Assembly: GCF_000238915.1 (NCBI RefSeq)
Contig: NZ_BAEG01000073.1
Location: 124,001-188,000 of the forward strand
Direction: 5' to 3'
Length of the DNA: 64,000 nt
Source of the DNA: Arthrobacter globiformis NBRC 12137
GTDB lineage: Bacteria; Actinomycetota; Actinomycetes; Actinomycetales; Micrococcaceae
A model generated the notes under the pieces. That model was not told the DNA's origin. It ran no database searches and saw only the letters and a list, made by a program, of their open reading frames with translations. Shown here piece by piece: positions 32,389 to 41,620 of the stretch (position 1 is its first letter; each line of letters starts with the position of its first letter). A program made the translations under genes and the position numbers.

Positions 32389-32930
32389 GCGCCAACCTCC
32401 TGCTTCAGGGCGGCAAGCTCTTCCTTCGTTCCCATGATCCGGATGAGCCCCGCCTCGGTGTCCCGGACTTCCTTACGCAGTTTGAGGACGTCTTCCCCGT
32501 TCCGCACGTTGAGCCCGTGGATGTAGAGCGTGGAGGTGGACCTGTCCACCTCCACAACCAGTGACCCCGGGATCAGGGAGATCACGTGGCCGGTTGCCGT
32601 CACCATCAGGTCCGAATGGCTGCGCAGCGGAACGGCCACGACGGCGTTGGTCACCTTGGGCCCCTGGGCCACCGCCAGGTAGAACACCTGGCAGCTGGCA
32701 GCCACCACCCTGCCGAGGAACACCACCGCGAACGGTACGGCCTTCAGCACGTTGAAGCGGCCGCTCAGCTCCACCGGCGGCAGGTAGAACAGGCGCGCCA
32801 CCGCAACCGCCAGCAGGGCGCCTAAGAGCAGGTTGCCGGGACTGAAGTCCTGCCAGAGCGCTCCCCAGACGATGACCAGCCAGACCAGCAGCGGCAGTTC
32901 CTGCCGCAGGGACACCCTTTGCCGGCTCAC
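32385..32930 (-). CDS. mrpE: Mrp Na+/H+ antiporter subunit E
   Basis: A 181-residue subunit of the MnhE/MrpE family. LPLLVWLVIVWGALWQDFSPGNLLLGALLA forms the N-terminal helix pair, and VAVPLRSHSDLMVTATGHVI with LIPGSLVVEVDRSTSTLYIH are the conserved cytoplasmic blocks. MrpE is not catalytic but is needed for complex assembly. The last 40 residues are a charged helix. Overlaps with both neighbours are 4 bp. Confidence 0.93.
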   Translation of the reverse strand: MSRQRVSLRQELPLLVWLVIVWGALWQDFSPGNLLLGALLAVAVARLFYLPPVELSGRFNVLKAVPFAVVFLGRVVAASCQVFYLAVAQGPKVTNAVVAVPLRSHSDLMVTATGHVISLIPGSLVVEVDRSTSTLYIHGLNVRNGEDVLKLRKEVRDTEAGLIRIMGTKEELAALKQEVGA

Positions 32931-34516
32931 TTTCCGCCTCCGCTCAGCGCCAGGGCCGGGACGGACGCGCCGTCACCGAGCACCGCCTGGATGTAGGCGG
33001 ACCTGTCCAGCATGGCCGCGGCGGACTGGTCCGCCACCTGGAAGAGGGGTCCGGCGAACACGGTGAGCGCGACACCCAGGACCACCAGGCCCAGCGTGGA
33101 CCCGACCATGGTCCGGGGCAGGAGGCGCACCGCCGTCGTGCCGCTTTCCGGGGCGGGGACCGCCAGGAGTACCGGGTCGGGGTGCTCCGCGTCCTCGGCC
33201 TTGCGCCAGAAGGCACGGTTCCACACCCGGGCGACGGCCAGGAGGGTCAGGAGGCTTGTCAGCACGCCGCCGATCACCAGGGCGTACGCCAGCGGGGTTC
33301 CCAGCCCGATGCCGGCCTGGATCAGGCCGAGCTTGCCCAGGAAGCCCGAGAACGGCGGGATGCCGGCCAAATTCATGGCGGGAACAAAGAACAGCAGCGC
33401 CAGCAGCGGCGACAGCTTAGCCAGCCCGGCGAGCCGGTCCACCGAGGAGCTGCCGCCGCGGCGCTCAATCAGCCCGGTGACCAGGAAGAGGCTGGTCTGG
33501 ATGGTGATGTGGTGTGCCACGTAGAACACGGCAGCCGCGAGGCCGGCCACGGAGGACATCGCCAGGCCGAACACCATGTAGCCGATGTGGCTGACCAGGG
33601 TGAAGGACAGCAGACGCTTGATGTCGCTTTGGGCGAGGGCACCCAGGATGCCGACGACCATGGTCAGCAGCGCCACCACCATCAGCGGCGTGTTGAGGCT
33701 GTCGCCGGGGAACAGCAGGGTTTCCGTGCGGACCATGGCGTAGACGCCCACTTTGGTCAGCAGGCCGGCGAACACGGCCGTGACCGGGGCCGGGGCGGTG
33801 GGGTACGAGTCCGGAAGCCAGAAGGACAAGGGGAAAACGGCGGCCTTGATGCCGAAGGCCACCAGCAGCATGACGTGCAGGAGGGTCCTGGTTCCCTGGT
33901 CCAGTTCCGACAGCTTGATGGCCAGGTCCGCCATGTTGATGGTGCCGGTCGCGCCGTAGACCATCGCGATGGCGATCAGGAACAGCACCGACGACACCAC
34001 CGAGACCACCACGTAGGTGACGCCCGCACGGATGCGCGGACCTGTGCCGCCAAGGGTCATCAGCACATAGCTTGCCGTCAGCAGGATCTCGAAGCCGACG
34101 TAGAGGTTGAACAGGTCCCCGGAGAGGAACGCGTTGGAGACCCCGGCCACGAGGATCAGGTAGGTCGGGTGGAAGATCGACACGGGGGCGTCCTGGTCGC
34201 CGTCGGCCATGCCCTGGCCGGTGGCATACACGAGGACGGCGAGGCTCACCGCGGAGGACACCACGAGCATCAGCGATGAGAACTGGTCCACCACCAGGAC
34301 GATCCCCCACGGCGGCACCCAGCCGCCGATGTTCACCGCCGCGGTGCCCCCGTTCCAGACGGATGCCAGGAGCAGGCACTCCAGCAGCAGGGTGAGCGAG
34401 AGCAGACTGATGCTGACGGCGCGCTGGGCGCGGGAGTGCCGGATCAGCACGAACGTCAGCGCCGCTCCCAGGATGGGAAGTACGACGGCGAGCGGGGCCA
34501 GGCTTGCGAGGTTCAC
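32927..34516 (-). CDS. mrpD: Mrp Na+/H+ antiporter subunit D
   Basis: A 529-residue membrane protein of the NuoM/NuoN-like proton-antiporter family, with about 14 helices. FNLYVGFEILLTASYVLMTL holds the conserved transmembrane Glu, and FGIKAAVFPLSFWLPDSYPTAPAPVTAVFAG the channel Lys and SYPTAPAPV block. SDIKRLLSFTLVSHIGYM is the second Lys-bearing helix. With MrpA it forms the ion-translocating core. The last about 80 residues are more divergent. Its ATG overlaps the mrpC stop by 4 bp. Confidence 0.95.
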   Translation of the reverse strand: MNLASLAPLAVVLPILGAALTFVLIRHSRAQRAVSISLLSLTLLLECLLLASVWNGGTAAVNIGGWVPPWGIVLVVDQFSSLMLVVSSAVSLAVLVYATGQGMADGDQDAPVSIFHPTYLILVAGVSNAFLSGDLFNLYVGFEILLTASYVLMTLGGTGPRIRAGVTYVVVSVVSSVLFLIAIAMVYGATGTINMADLAIKLSELDQGTRTLLHVMLLVAFGIKAAVFPLSFWLPDSYPTAPAPVTAVFAGLLTKVGVYAMVRTETLLFPGDSLNTPLMVVALLTMVVGILGALAQSDIKRLLSFTLVSHIGYMVFGLAMSSVAGLAAAVFYVAHHITIQTSLFLVTGLIERRGGSSSVDRLAGLAKLSPLLALLFFVPAMNLAGIPPFSGFLGKLGLIQAGIGLGTPLAYALVIGGVLTSLLTLLAVARVWNRAFWRKAEDAEHPDPVLLAVPAPESGTTAVRLLPRTMVGSTLGLVVLGVALTVFAGPLFQVADQSAAAMLDRSAYIQAVLGDGASVPALALSGGGK

Positions 34517-35091
34517 TTCGCCCCTCCATCCGTGTCTGTGTCTGTGTCCGCGCCGGTGACGTTGGCGGATCCCGGCTTTTCTTCCAGCGCCGCGTGCTCT
34601 GCCAGAAGGGTCCGGCCGCCCGCTTCGACAGTCGCCGTCGGCTCTGCCGCGGCGGAACCGTCCGGTCCGCGCATGGGCAACGGGAACTCTGAGGTTTCCA
34701 CGGGGATGACGGCGTCGTCCTCCGCGTCGAAGCTGGGGGTTTCGGCCACGCGGCGGTCCTCGATGTCGTCCTGGATGTCGTCCTGGCGGGCAAGCACCCA
34801 GGTCCGGTAGATGATGCCCAGCATGAACGCGGTCACCGCGAAGGAAATGACGATGGACGTCAGGATCAGTGCTTGCGGCAAGGGGTCGTTGTAGGATGCG
34901 GGGTCCGTGTCCTTGCTGAAGAAGGGTGCCAGCCCGGCGTAGCCGCCGGTGGCGAGGATCAGCAGGTTGGTGGCGTTGGCCAGCAGCATCAGCCCCAGCA
35001 GCACACGGGTGAGGCTGCGTTCCAGGATCAGGTAGATGCCGCAGGCGTAGAGCGCACCCATGACGGTGAGCAGCGTCAGATTAACGGTCAT
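34513..35091 (-). CDS. mrpC: Mrp Na+/H+ antiporter subunit C
   Basis: A 192-residue NuoK-like subunit. Residues 1-110 hold three helices with GIYLILERSLTRVLLGLMLL and the DPLPQALILTSIVISFAVTA block, which carries the conserved proline/alanine-rich helix of MrpC. Residues 115-192 form a long acidic hydrophilic C-terminus not found in short MrpC proteins (typically about 110-120 residues), ending in alternating Asp/Thr repeats. This tail may reach into the cytoplasm; its role is unknown. Overlaps mrpA and mrpD by 4 bp each. Confidence 0.93.
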   Translation of the reverse strand: MTVNLTLLTVMGALYACGIYLILERSLTRVLLGLMLLANATNLLILATGGYAGLAPFFSKDTDPASYNDPLPQALILTSIVISFAVTAFMLGIIYRTWVLARQDDIQDDIEDRRVAETPSFDAEDDAVIPVETSEFPLPMRGPDGSAAAEPTATVEAGGRTLLAEHAALEEKPGSANVTGADTDTDTDGGAK

Positions 35092-38000
35092 GGGGTGCCG
35101 CCTCGGGTTGATCCGGCCGGGATACCCGAGGGCACCGGTTCGCTGCCCTCGTCGCCGTCCGGTCCGTCCTGCTGCAGGGGGCGCTCTTCAAAGTGCTCGT
35201 CGATTTCGGCGCCAAGGCTGCGGAGCACGTCCAGCACCAGGCCGACGACGACAATGTAGACACCGGTGTCGAAGATGGTGGAGGTGACGAACTTGATGTC
35301 GCCAAAGACCGGCAGCCAGAACTCGATGATGGCGCTCTGGAACACCTGGCCGCCCAGCAAAACGGGCGCGGCGCCGGACAGCGAGGCCGTGGCAAGGCCG
35401 ATCCCGAGCAGGGTGCCGGCGCTGATGGGGGTGGCTTCCCGCAGTTCGAAGCGGCCGCCCGCAAGGTAGCGCAGGGTGAGGGCCAGCCCGGCCATGAGGC
35501 CACCGGCGAAGCCGCCGCCGGGGAGATTGTGGCCGGCGAGCAGCAGGTAGAGCGAGAAGATGATCATCGAGTGGAAGACCAGCCGGGTGACCACTTCGAA
35601 GATGATGGAGCGGCGCTCCGGTGCCAGGGTGCGCCCGGCAACGAGCCACGGGTCCCGGGTGGCCGCGGCAAACTTGCGGGTCAGCGCCAGCGCGGCGCCA
35701 TCCCTCGACGATTTGTCCACGCCGTGGCGGCGGCCCACCGTGCCTTCGGCCACGGCGGACGCCGTGCGCAGCCGGTCCCCGCGGCCCCGGACGAAGATGA
35801 GGCTTGCCACGCCGGTCGCGGCCAGCGCCAGCACGGAGATCTCACCGAAGGTGTCCCACGCACGGATGTCCACTAGGGTGACGTTGACGACGTTGAGCCC
35901 GCCGCCGCCCTCGTATGCCAGCTTGGGGAACTCGAGGGAGACGGGCGTGGCGATGCGGGCGCCCATGGCGTGGATCGCGGCGAAGATCATGGTGGCGCCG
36001 AAGGACAGGCCGATGATCACGCGGACCACCCGGTACTTGCCCCTGGTGCGGTCCCGCAGCTCTGCCGGGAGGCTGCGCATGGCCAGTACGAACGCCACCA
36101 GGATGATGGTCTCCACGAGCATCTGCGTCAGGGCCAGGTCGGGGGCGCCCTGCAGCGCGAACATCAGCGCGATGCCGTAGCCGGTGACGGACACCATGAG
36201 CACGGCAAGGAAGCGCTTGTTGGCCCGGACGGCGGCGAGTGCCCCGATCACGATCCCGGCTCCCGCCACCAGCTGCAGGGGCGAGTTGGGGTCGACGAAA
36301 TAGAGCCCTTCGGGAAGAGGCTTGTTCGCGGCGATCAGGGCGGACAGGGGCAGCACGAAGGCGACGCTGAGGATCACGGCCAGGTAGAAATACAGCGAAC
36401 CACGCTGCGTGCGTCCGGTGATCCACACGGCGGCGTCATCCAGCGCGCCGATGGTCAGCTGGTAGCCGCGGTCGGCGTCGAACCAGGGCGGAACGGCGCT
36501 CTGGATCCTGTCCACCACCGCCCGTCCGTAGAACATGGCCGCACCGGCGGCGAAGGTGATGGCGGTCAGGCCCAGGGCCGGGGTCAGCCCGTGCCACAGC
36601 GCGAGGTGCCCTGCGGCACCTTCAGCAGTAGCGGCGTCGTGCGTTCCCTCGGTAAACAGGGCCGCGTAGGGCTGGATCCAGGCATCCACGGGAGCCGGCC
36701 ACAGGCCGTAAGCGATGGTGAGGACGCTCAGGACGGCAGGAGCCGCCAGGAAGGAGGGCCGGATGGCCTTGAACGGGGTGCGCTCGACGCCCGGTTTCAC
36801 GGCGAACGCGCCCCACATGAAGCGCGCGCTGTAGGCAAAGGTCAGCACGGAGCCGAGCACCACGCCTGCCAAAGCCACTGCGCCCCAGGGGCCGTAGCCG
36901 GGTGCGGCGGCGAAGTGCACGAGCGCCTCGAGCACCGACTCCTTCGCCACGAAGCCGCCCAGCAGCGGGATGCCGGCCATGGAGGCGGCGCCGACGCCGG
37001 CCACGATGCCGAGGGCCAGGGCGGAACGGAAAACGCCCGAAAGCTTGCGGATGTCGCGTGTGCCGGACTGGTGGTCGATGATGCCCACCACGAGGAAGAG
37101 TGTGGCCTTGAACAGCCCGTGTGCCAGCAGCATGGCGAGCACGGCGAGCGCGGCGTCGGGCTTGCCGAGCCCCACCACCATGGTGATGAAGCCCAACTGG
37201 CTCACGGTGCCGTAGGCCAGGATGAGCTTGATGTCCGTCTGGCGCAGTGCCCGGTAGCCGCCCACCAGCATCGTGGCGAGCCCGAGCCCAAGGACCATCG
37301 GCAGCCAGTAGGCGGTGTCCGTGAAGCCCGGCGCGAGGCGCGCCACGATGTACACGCCCGCCTTCACCATCGCGGCGGCGTGCAGGTACGCGCTCACGGG
37401 TGTTGGTGCGGCCATGGCGCCCGGGAGCCAGAAGTGGAAGGGGACCAGCGCGGATTTGGTGACCGCGCCGATCAGGATGAGGACGACGGCGGCGCCCACG
37501 GCTCCCGCCGCCGGTCCGGAGACCAGCCCGGGTGCCTGTTCCAGGATGGCCGAGATCCGGTAGGTGCCGGCGCTGGCGCCGAGCATGATCAGGCCGACGA
37601 GCATGGCCAGGCCGCCGGCGGTGGTGACCATGAGGGCCTGCAGCGCGGAGCGGCGGGCAGCAAGCCGTGTCCGTGCGTAGCCGATCAGGAGGTAGGACAG
37701 GACCGTGGTGAGTTCCCAGAAGATGAACATCATCAGCAGGTCATCCGCGGTGACCAGCCCGAACATCGCTCCGGCGAATGCCAGCAGCTGCGCGCCGAAC
37801 CCGCCGAGGTAGCTGTCCTTGTCCTTGAAGTAGCGTGCGCAGTAGACCAGCACCAGGGCGCCCACCCCCAGGACCAGCAAGGACATGACCCATGCCAGGG
37901 CGTCCATGCGGAAGGCGAATTCGATGCCGAGACTTGGAATCCACGGGACGGTTTCGGCGAGTGCTCCCGTGCCGTAGACGGCGGCGTGCTGGAACAGGAG

Positions 38001-38120
38001 CCAGATGAATGAACCGGCAGGCACCGCGGCCAGCGCATAGAACGAGTTGCGGCCGAACTTCCGGAAGACGAACGGCGCCACAGCGGCCACCGCGAAGTGC
38101 ACGGCAAGGACTGTGATCAC
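35088..38120 (-). CDS. mrpA: Mrp Na+/H+ antiporter subunit A (A-B fusion)
   Basis: A 1010-residue subunit that starts the operon. Residues 1-500 are NuoL-like, with FIFWELTTVLSYLLIGYART (conserved Glu), ALVPFHFWLPGAMAAPTPVSAYLHAA (channel Lys/His region) and TDIKLILAYGTVSQLGFITM. Residues about 560-770 are the MrpA-specific extension, and about 845-960 an MrpB-like module (RSIIFEVVTRLVFHSMIIFS, GHNLPGGGFAGGLMAG). There is therefore no separate mrpB gene; the operon is A(B)-C-D-E-F-G. GTG is preceded by GGAG at 6 nt. The complex uses the proton gradient to expel Na+. Confidence 0.95.
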   Translation of the reverse strand: MITVLAVHFAVAAVAPFVFRKFGRNSFYALAAVPAGSFIWLLFQHAAVYGTGALAETVPWIPSLGIEFAFRMDALAWVMSLLVLGVGALVLVYCARYFKDKDSYLGGFGAQLLAFAGAMFGLVTADDLLMMFIFWELTTVLSYLLIGYARTRLAARRSALQALMVTTAGGLAMLVGLIMLGASAGTYRISAILEQAPGLVSGPAAGAVGAAVVLILIGAVTKSALVPFHFWLPGAMAAPTPVSAYLHAAAMVKAGVYIVARLAPGFTDTAYWLPMVLGLGLATMLVGGYRALRQTDIKLILAYGTVSQLGFITMVVGLGKPDAALAVLAMLLAHGLFKATLFLVVGIIDHQSGTRDIRKLSGVFRSALALGIVAGVGAASMAGIPLLGGFVAKESVLEALVHFAAAPGYGPWGAVALAGVVLGSVLTFAYSARFMWGAFAVKPGVERTPFKAIRPSFLAAPAVLSVLTIAYGLWPAPVDAWIQPYAALFTEGTHDAATAEGAAGHLALWHGLTPALGLTAITFAAGAAMFYGRAVVDRIQSAVPPWFDADRGYQLTIGALDDAAVWITGRTQRGSLYFYLAVILSVAFVLPLSALIAANKPLPEGLYFVDPNSPLQLVAGAGIVIGALAAVRANKRFLAVLMVSVTGYGIALMFALQGAPDLALTQMLVETIILVAFVLAMRSLPAELRDRTRGKYRVVRVIIGLSFGATMIFAAIHAMGARIATPVSLEFPKLAYEGGGGLNVVNVTLVDIRAWDTFGEISVLALAATGVASLIFVRGRGDRLRTASAVAEGTVGRRHGVDKSSRDGAALALTRKFAAATRDPWLVAGRTLAPERRSIIFEVVTRLVFHSMIIFSLYLLLAGHNLPGGGFAGGLMAGLALTLRYLAGGRFELREATPISAGTLLGIGLATASLSGAAPVLLGGQVFQSAIIEFWLPVFGDIKFVTSTIFDTGVYIVVVGLVLDVLRSLGAEIDEHFEERPLQQDGPDGDEGSEPVPSGIPAGSTRGGTP

Positions 38121-38310
38121 TGGTATCTCCGCAAAGTCAGAATTCGGTTGTCAAAAGTTGGAGCAGGCGGTCATTCGTTGGGTTCGGTCCCGACAGTTTA
38201 TCAAGGGGGCACTGACAGTTTTCCCCGCACTGGCGGGGCGCAGGGCGAGTTTCGCCAGTCTGCGGGAGAGTTTCCGTTGCCTGTTCGCCACGGGCGGATA
38301 GCATCGGCCT

Positions 38311-39714
38311 ATGAACTCCGCAGCCGCATCCGAGGCAACGCAGCCGTCGTCGGAACTTGAAGGAGGCCCCCGGGCGTCCAGCAAGGGCCGTGTTCTGGCC
38401 TGGGCGGCGTGGGACTGGGGGTCCGCGGCGTTCAACGCGGTCATGACGACGTTCGTCTTCACCGTCTATCTGACCTCCCAGGCGTTCGGCGGCGAAGACC
38501 GGGCATCGGCGGTGCTTGGCGGAGCACTGGCCATTGCCGGGGCGGCCATCGCGCTGCTCGCCCCGGTCACCGGCCAGCGGTCCGACACCGGAGGCCGCCG
38601 CAAACTCTGGCTGGGAGTGAACACGGCCGCCGTCGCGGTCCTGACGGCACTGTGCTTCTTCGTGTTTCCCCGTCCCGAGTTCCTCCTGCTCGGGGTGTCC
38701 CTGATCGCCCTGGCTAACGTGTTCTTCGAGTTTGCGGGCGTCAACTACAACGCCATGCTGGCGCAGATTTCCACGCCCCGGAACATCGGCAAGGTCAGCG
38801 GGTTCGGCTGGGGCATGGGCTACCTCGGCGGCATCGTGGCCCTGCTCATCGTGCTCCAGCTCTTCGTGCAGCCGCGCTTCGAGTGGTTCGGCGCCTCCAC
38901 CCAGGACAGCCTCAACATCCGGCTGGTGGCGGTGTTCTCCGCCCTGTGGTTCTTCATCTTCGCGCTGCCGGTGATGTTCGCGGTCCCTGAGCTGCCCAAG
39001 CCGAAACGCGCAGCGAGCCTCGGATTCCTGGCGTCGTACGGGCTGCTGGCGCGCAGGATCAAGGCGATCTACCGGACCAGCCCGCACACCATCTTCTTCC
39101 TGCTGGCCAGCGCCATCTTCCGGGACGGACTGGCGGCGGTCTTCACCTTCGGCGGAATCATCGCGGCCGGAACCTTCGGCTTCGCTCTGCCGCAGGTCAT
39201 CTTCTTCGCCATCTTCGGCAACATCGTGGCGGCCGTGGGCGCGATCATCGGCGGCTTCCTGGACGACAGGGTGGGGCCAAAGGCCGTGATCATCAGCTCC
39301 CTCACCGGACTCCTGGTCGCCGGGACGGTGATCCTGGTGCTGGGTAACGACAACCACACGTTCTTCGGCGTGCCGTGGCCGGGTTCCACGACGTTCTGGG
39401 TTTTCGGCCTGTTCCTTTGCCTGTTCGTCGGCCCCGCGCAGTCCTCCTCGCGCGCCTATCTCGCCCGGCTGGCCCCTCAGGGCGAATCCGGCGAGCTGTT
39501 CGGCCTGTACGCGACCACCGGCCGCGCCGTCAGCTTCCTCGCACCCGCCCTGTTCACCCTGTGCATCACCGTTGCCACTCCCCTGGTGGCCCAAGGGGAA
39601 GCACAGCGCTGGGGCATCCTCGGCATCATGGTGGTGCTGCTGGCCGGGCTACTGGTCCTCCTGCCCGTGAAGGCCCCGAGCGAAGCCGAAATCGCGGTCG
39701 TCCCGCAGTCCTAG
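38311..39714 (+). CDS. MFS transporter, Atg22/UMF1 family
   Basis: A 467-residue transporter with 12 predicted helices. WAAWDWGSAAFNAVMTTFVF at the N-terminus is the signature of the Atg22/UMF1 branch of the major facilitator superfamily (WDWA/GssafN). AGVNYNAMLAQISTPRNIGK and SGFGWGMGYLGGIVALLIV are further family blocks. Relatives export amino acids or sugars; no bacterial substrate is well established. The ATG is 6 nt after TAGCAT (leaderless). It is followed by two copies of the dispersed repeat before the K+/H+ antiporter pair. Confidence 0.9.
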   Translation: MNSAAASEATQPSSELEGGPRASSKGRVLAWAAWDWGSAAFNAVMTTFVFTVYLTSQAFGGEDRASAVLGGALAIAGAAIALLAPVTGQRSDTGGRRKLWLGVNTAAVAVLTALCFFVFPRPEFLLLGVSLIALANVFFEFAGVNYNAMLAQISTPRNIGKVSGFGWGMGYLGGIVALLIVLQLFVQPRFEWFGASTQDSLNIRLVAVFSALWFFIFALPVMFAVPELPKPKRAASLGFLASYGLLARRIKAIYRTSPHTIFFLLASAIFRDGLAAVFTFGGIIAAGTFGFALPQVIFFAIFGNIVAAVGAIIGGFLDDRVGPKAVIISSLTGLLVAGTVILVLGNDNHTFFGVPWPGSTTFWVFGLFLCLFVGPAQSSSRAYLARLAPQGESGELFGLYATTGRAVSFLAPALFTLCITVATPLVAQGEAQRWGILGIMVVLLAGLLVLLPVKAPSEAEIAVVPQS

Positions 39715-39725
39715 CCCGACCCTGG

Positions 39726-39780
39726 GCGCGAACGCACATTTAAGCCCCGCCTGTCCAGCGCGAACGCACATTTAAGCCCC
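39726..39780 (+). repeat. Two direct copies of the dispersed intergenic repeat
   Basis: Two near-identical copies lie at 39726-39748 and 39758-39780, spaced 32 bp, core GCGAACGCACATTTAAGCCC. They are between the Atg22-like gene and the KhtT-like gene. They share 19 of 20 core positions with the copy at 22391, 17 kb away. Confidence 0.85.
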
Positions 39781-39837
39781 GCAGCAGGGGGGCCCGGTTT
39801 CAGCCGAAATCGCAGGTTCGCGGACTAGGCTGATGTT

Positions 39838-40320
39838 ATGTACATGGAAGAGACAGACCTCCCGGGCCTGGGCAGGCGCAAGGACTTCATGACCGCTTCC
39901 GGCCGGCGGATCGGGGTGGTGGAACTGCGCGAGGGCCAGACCGAGCTGTTCGTTTCCACCTGGGATGACCCGGACACGTGCCAGGCCTCGATTCCGCTGA
40001 CCGGCGAGGAAGCGGCATGTCTGGGGAATCTGCTGGGAGGCCAGCACCTTGCCATGACGCTGACCGAGGCCCACCGGGAGGTTCCCGGCATCGCCACCCG
40101 GCAATTCTCCATTGCCGCGGACTCCCCGTTCCAGAACCAGCCCATGGGCAAAGCCCGCATCCGCACGCGGTGCGGCGTTTCGATTGTGGCGATCATGCGT
40201 GAAGGCGAGGTGGTTCCTTCGCCTGGCCCCGACGTCCTCCTTCACCCCGGCGACCTGCTGGTCGCCGTCGGCACGCAAGAAGGCCTGGACGCTGCGGCCG
40301 ACATCCTGCGCAACGGCTGA
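39838..40320 (+). CDS. Cation/proton antiporter regulatory subunit (TrkA-C/RCK_C domain, KhtT-like)
   Basis: A 160-residue cytoplasmic protein. Residues 1-70 form an N-terminal domain (YMEETDLPGLGRRKDFMTAS and a Glu/Thr-rich stretch). Residues 75-160 are a TrkA-C (RCK_C) domain ending GDVLLHPGDLLVAVGTQEG-like (here PDVLLHPGDLLVAVGTQEGL). This matches the KhtT class of regulators that bind ligand and gate a partner K+/H+ antiporter. The antiporter gene starts 6 bp downstream, confirming the pair. The ATG lies 6 nt after TAGGCT (leaderless). Confidence 0.9.
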   Translation: MYMEETDLPGLGRRKDFMTASGRRIGVVELREGQTELFVSTWDDPDTCQASIPLTGEEAACLGNLLGGQHLAMTLTEAHREVPGIATRQFSIAADSPFQNQPMGKARIRTRCGVSIVAIMREGEVVPSPGPDVLLHPGDLLVAVGTQEGLDAAADILRNG

Positions 40321-40325
40321 TCCCC

Positions 40326-41510
40326 ATGGACCGCGTGGCCCTGTCGCTCATCGAACTGGGGGCAGTCGTGTTCTGCCTCGGCCTGTTGGCGAGGCTCGCG
40401 GGGCGGATCGGGATGTCCCCCATTCCGCTGTATCTGGTAGGCGGCCTGTGCTTCGGTGCAGGCGGCGTGGTGGAACTGAGCGGCATGAAGGAGTTTTCCC
40501 ACCTCTCGGGTGAGATCGGCGTCATCCTCCTCTTGCTTATGCTCGGTCTGGAATATACGGCGACAGAACTCGTTACCGGCCTGCGAAGATCATGGAAGGC
40601 CGGCATCCTCGACTTCGTCCTGAACTTTGTTCCCGGCGCTGCCCTGGCCGCCCTCCTCGGGTGGGGAGTCGCGGGCGCCATGGTTATGGGCGGCGTCACG
40701 TATATATCGTCGTCGGGTATCGCGGCCAAGGTCATCACAGACCTTGGCCGCATCGGTAACCGCGAGACACCAGTGGTCCTCTCCATCCTGGTCTTCGAGG
40801 ACCTTGCCATGGCGATCTATCTGCCGATCCTCACCGCCACGCTTGCCGGAGTCAGCTTCCTGGGCGGCATGCAGACCGTGGGCGTCTCGCTGGCTGTCGT
40901 CACCGTGGTGCTGCTGGTTGCCCTCCGGCACGGGCACCACGTCTCCAAAGCCGTGCACAGCGAAAATTCGGAGGTTTTCCTGCTGAACCTGCTGGGCGCC
41001 GCCCTGCTGGTTTCGGGCCTGGCGGCGGCGCTGCAGGTGTCCGCCGCGGTGGGCGCCTTTATGCTCGGCATCGCGATCTCCGGCGCCACGGCCCACAGTG
41101 CCACGCGGATCCTTGAGCCGCTGCGGGATCTGTTTGCCGCCATCTTCTTCGTGGCATTCGGGCTCAACACGGATCCCACCTCCATCCCGCCGGTGCTGGC
41201 CTGGGCGCTGGTCCTCGCGGTGCTCACCGCTGCCACCAAGATCATCACCGGAGCCTGGGCCGCCAAACGTGCAGGCATTGCGCGTCCGGGACGCTTCCGC
41301 GCAGGAGCTGCGCTCATAGCCCGGGGCGAGTTCTCCATTGTCATCGCCGGCCTCGCCGTAACATCCGGAGCGGTCGAGGCCGAGCTGGCCGCCCTGGCCA
41401 CGGCATACGTTCTGATCATGGCGGTCCTGGGGCCGCTGGCCGCCCGCTACATCGAGCCGCTCGTCAAGAAGTTCTCCCGCCCGGCGCGGCCGGAGCCAGT
41501 GCCGGCCTGA
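40326..41510 (+). CDS. Monovalent cation/proton antiporter (CPA2, KhtU-like)
   Basis: A 394-residue antiporter with 11-13 helices. GRIGMSPIPLYLVGGLCFGA and LLMLGLEYTATELVTGLR match the CPA2/KefB-type N-terminus. TYISSSGIAAKVITDLGRIG and VFEDLAMAIYLPILTATLAG bring the conserved acidic ion-binding region. ARGEFSIVIAGLA near the end is the ARGEFS motif of this branch. With the adjacent KhtT-like subunit it should export K+ (or another monovalent cation) in exchange for protons. There is no NAD-binding RCK_N domain, so gating must come from the separate regulator. Confidence 0.93.
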   Translation: MDRVALSLIELGAVVFCLGLLARLAGRIGMSPIPLYLVGGLCFGAGGVVELSGMKEFSHLSGEIGVILLLLMLGLEYTATELVTGLRRSWKAGILDFVLNFVPGAALAALLGWGVAGAMVMGGVTYISSSGIAAKVITDLGRIGNRETPVVLSILVFEDLAMAIYLPILTATLAGVSFLGGMQTVGVSLAVVTVVLLVALRHGHHVSKAVHSENSEVFLLNLLGAALLVSGLAAALQVSAAVGAFMLGIAISGATAHSATRILEPLRDLFAAIFFVAFGLNTDPTSIPPVLAWALVLAVLTAATKIITGAWAAKRAGIARPGRFRAGAALIARGEFSIVIAGLAVTSGAVEAELAALATAYVLIMAVLGPLAARYIEPLVKKFSRPARPEPVPA

Positions 41511-41517
41511 CCCCGTT

Positions 41518-41614
41518 CGTGGCGGCCCGGCCGGCCCCAATCCGGCGGCCCGGGGCCGTTCCAGCCGGCCCGAGGCCCAGCCGGCGTGGCGGCCCGGCCG
41601 GCCCCAATCCGGCG
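41518..41614 (+). repeat. 30-bp direct repeat between convergent genes
   Basis: Two identical 30-bp units, at 41518-41547 and 41585-41614, are separated by a related 37-bp G+C-rich stretch. The unit starts CGTGGCGGCCCGGCCGG and ends CCAATCCGGCG. They occupy the whole gap between the antiporter stop and the dcd stop. Confidence 0.85.
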
Positions 41615-41620
41615 ACCGCG

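Noticed and set aside
33182..34279. Long plus-strand open frames across the Mrp operon
   Set aside because: Their translations are His/Gln/Gly-rich antisense products of mrpD and neighbours, which have clear membrane-protein motifs on the minus strand.
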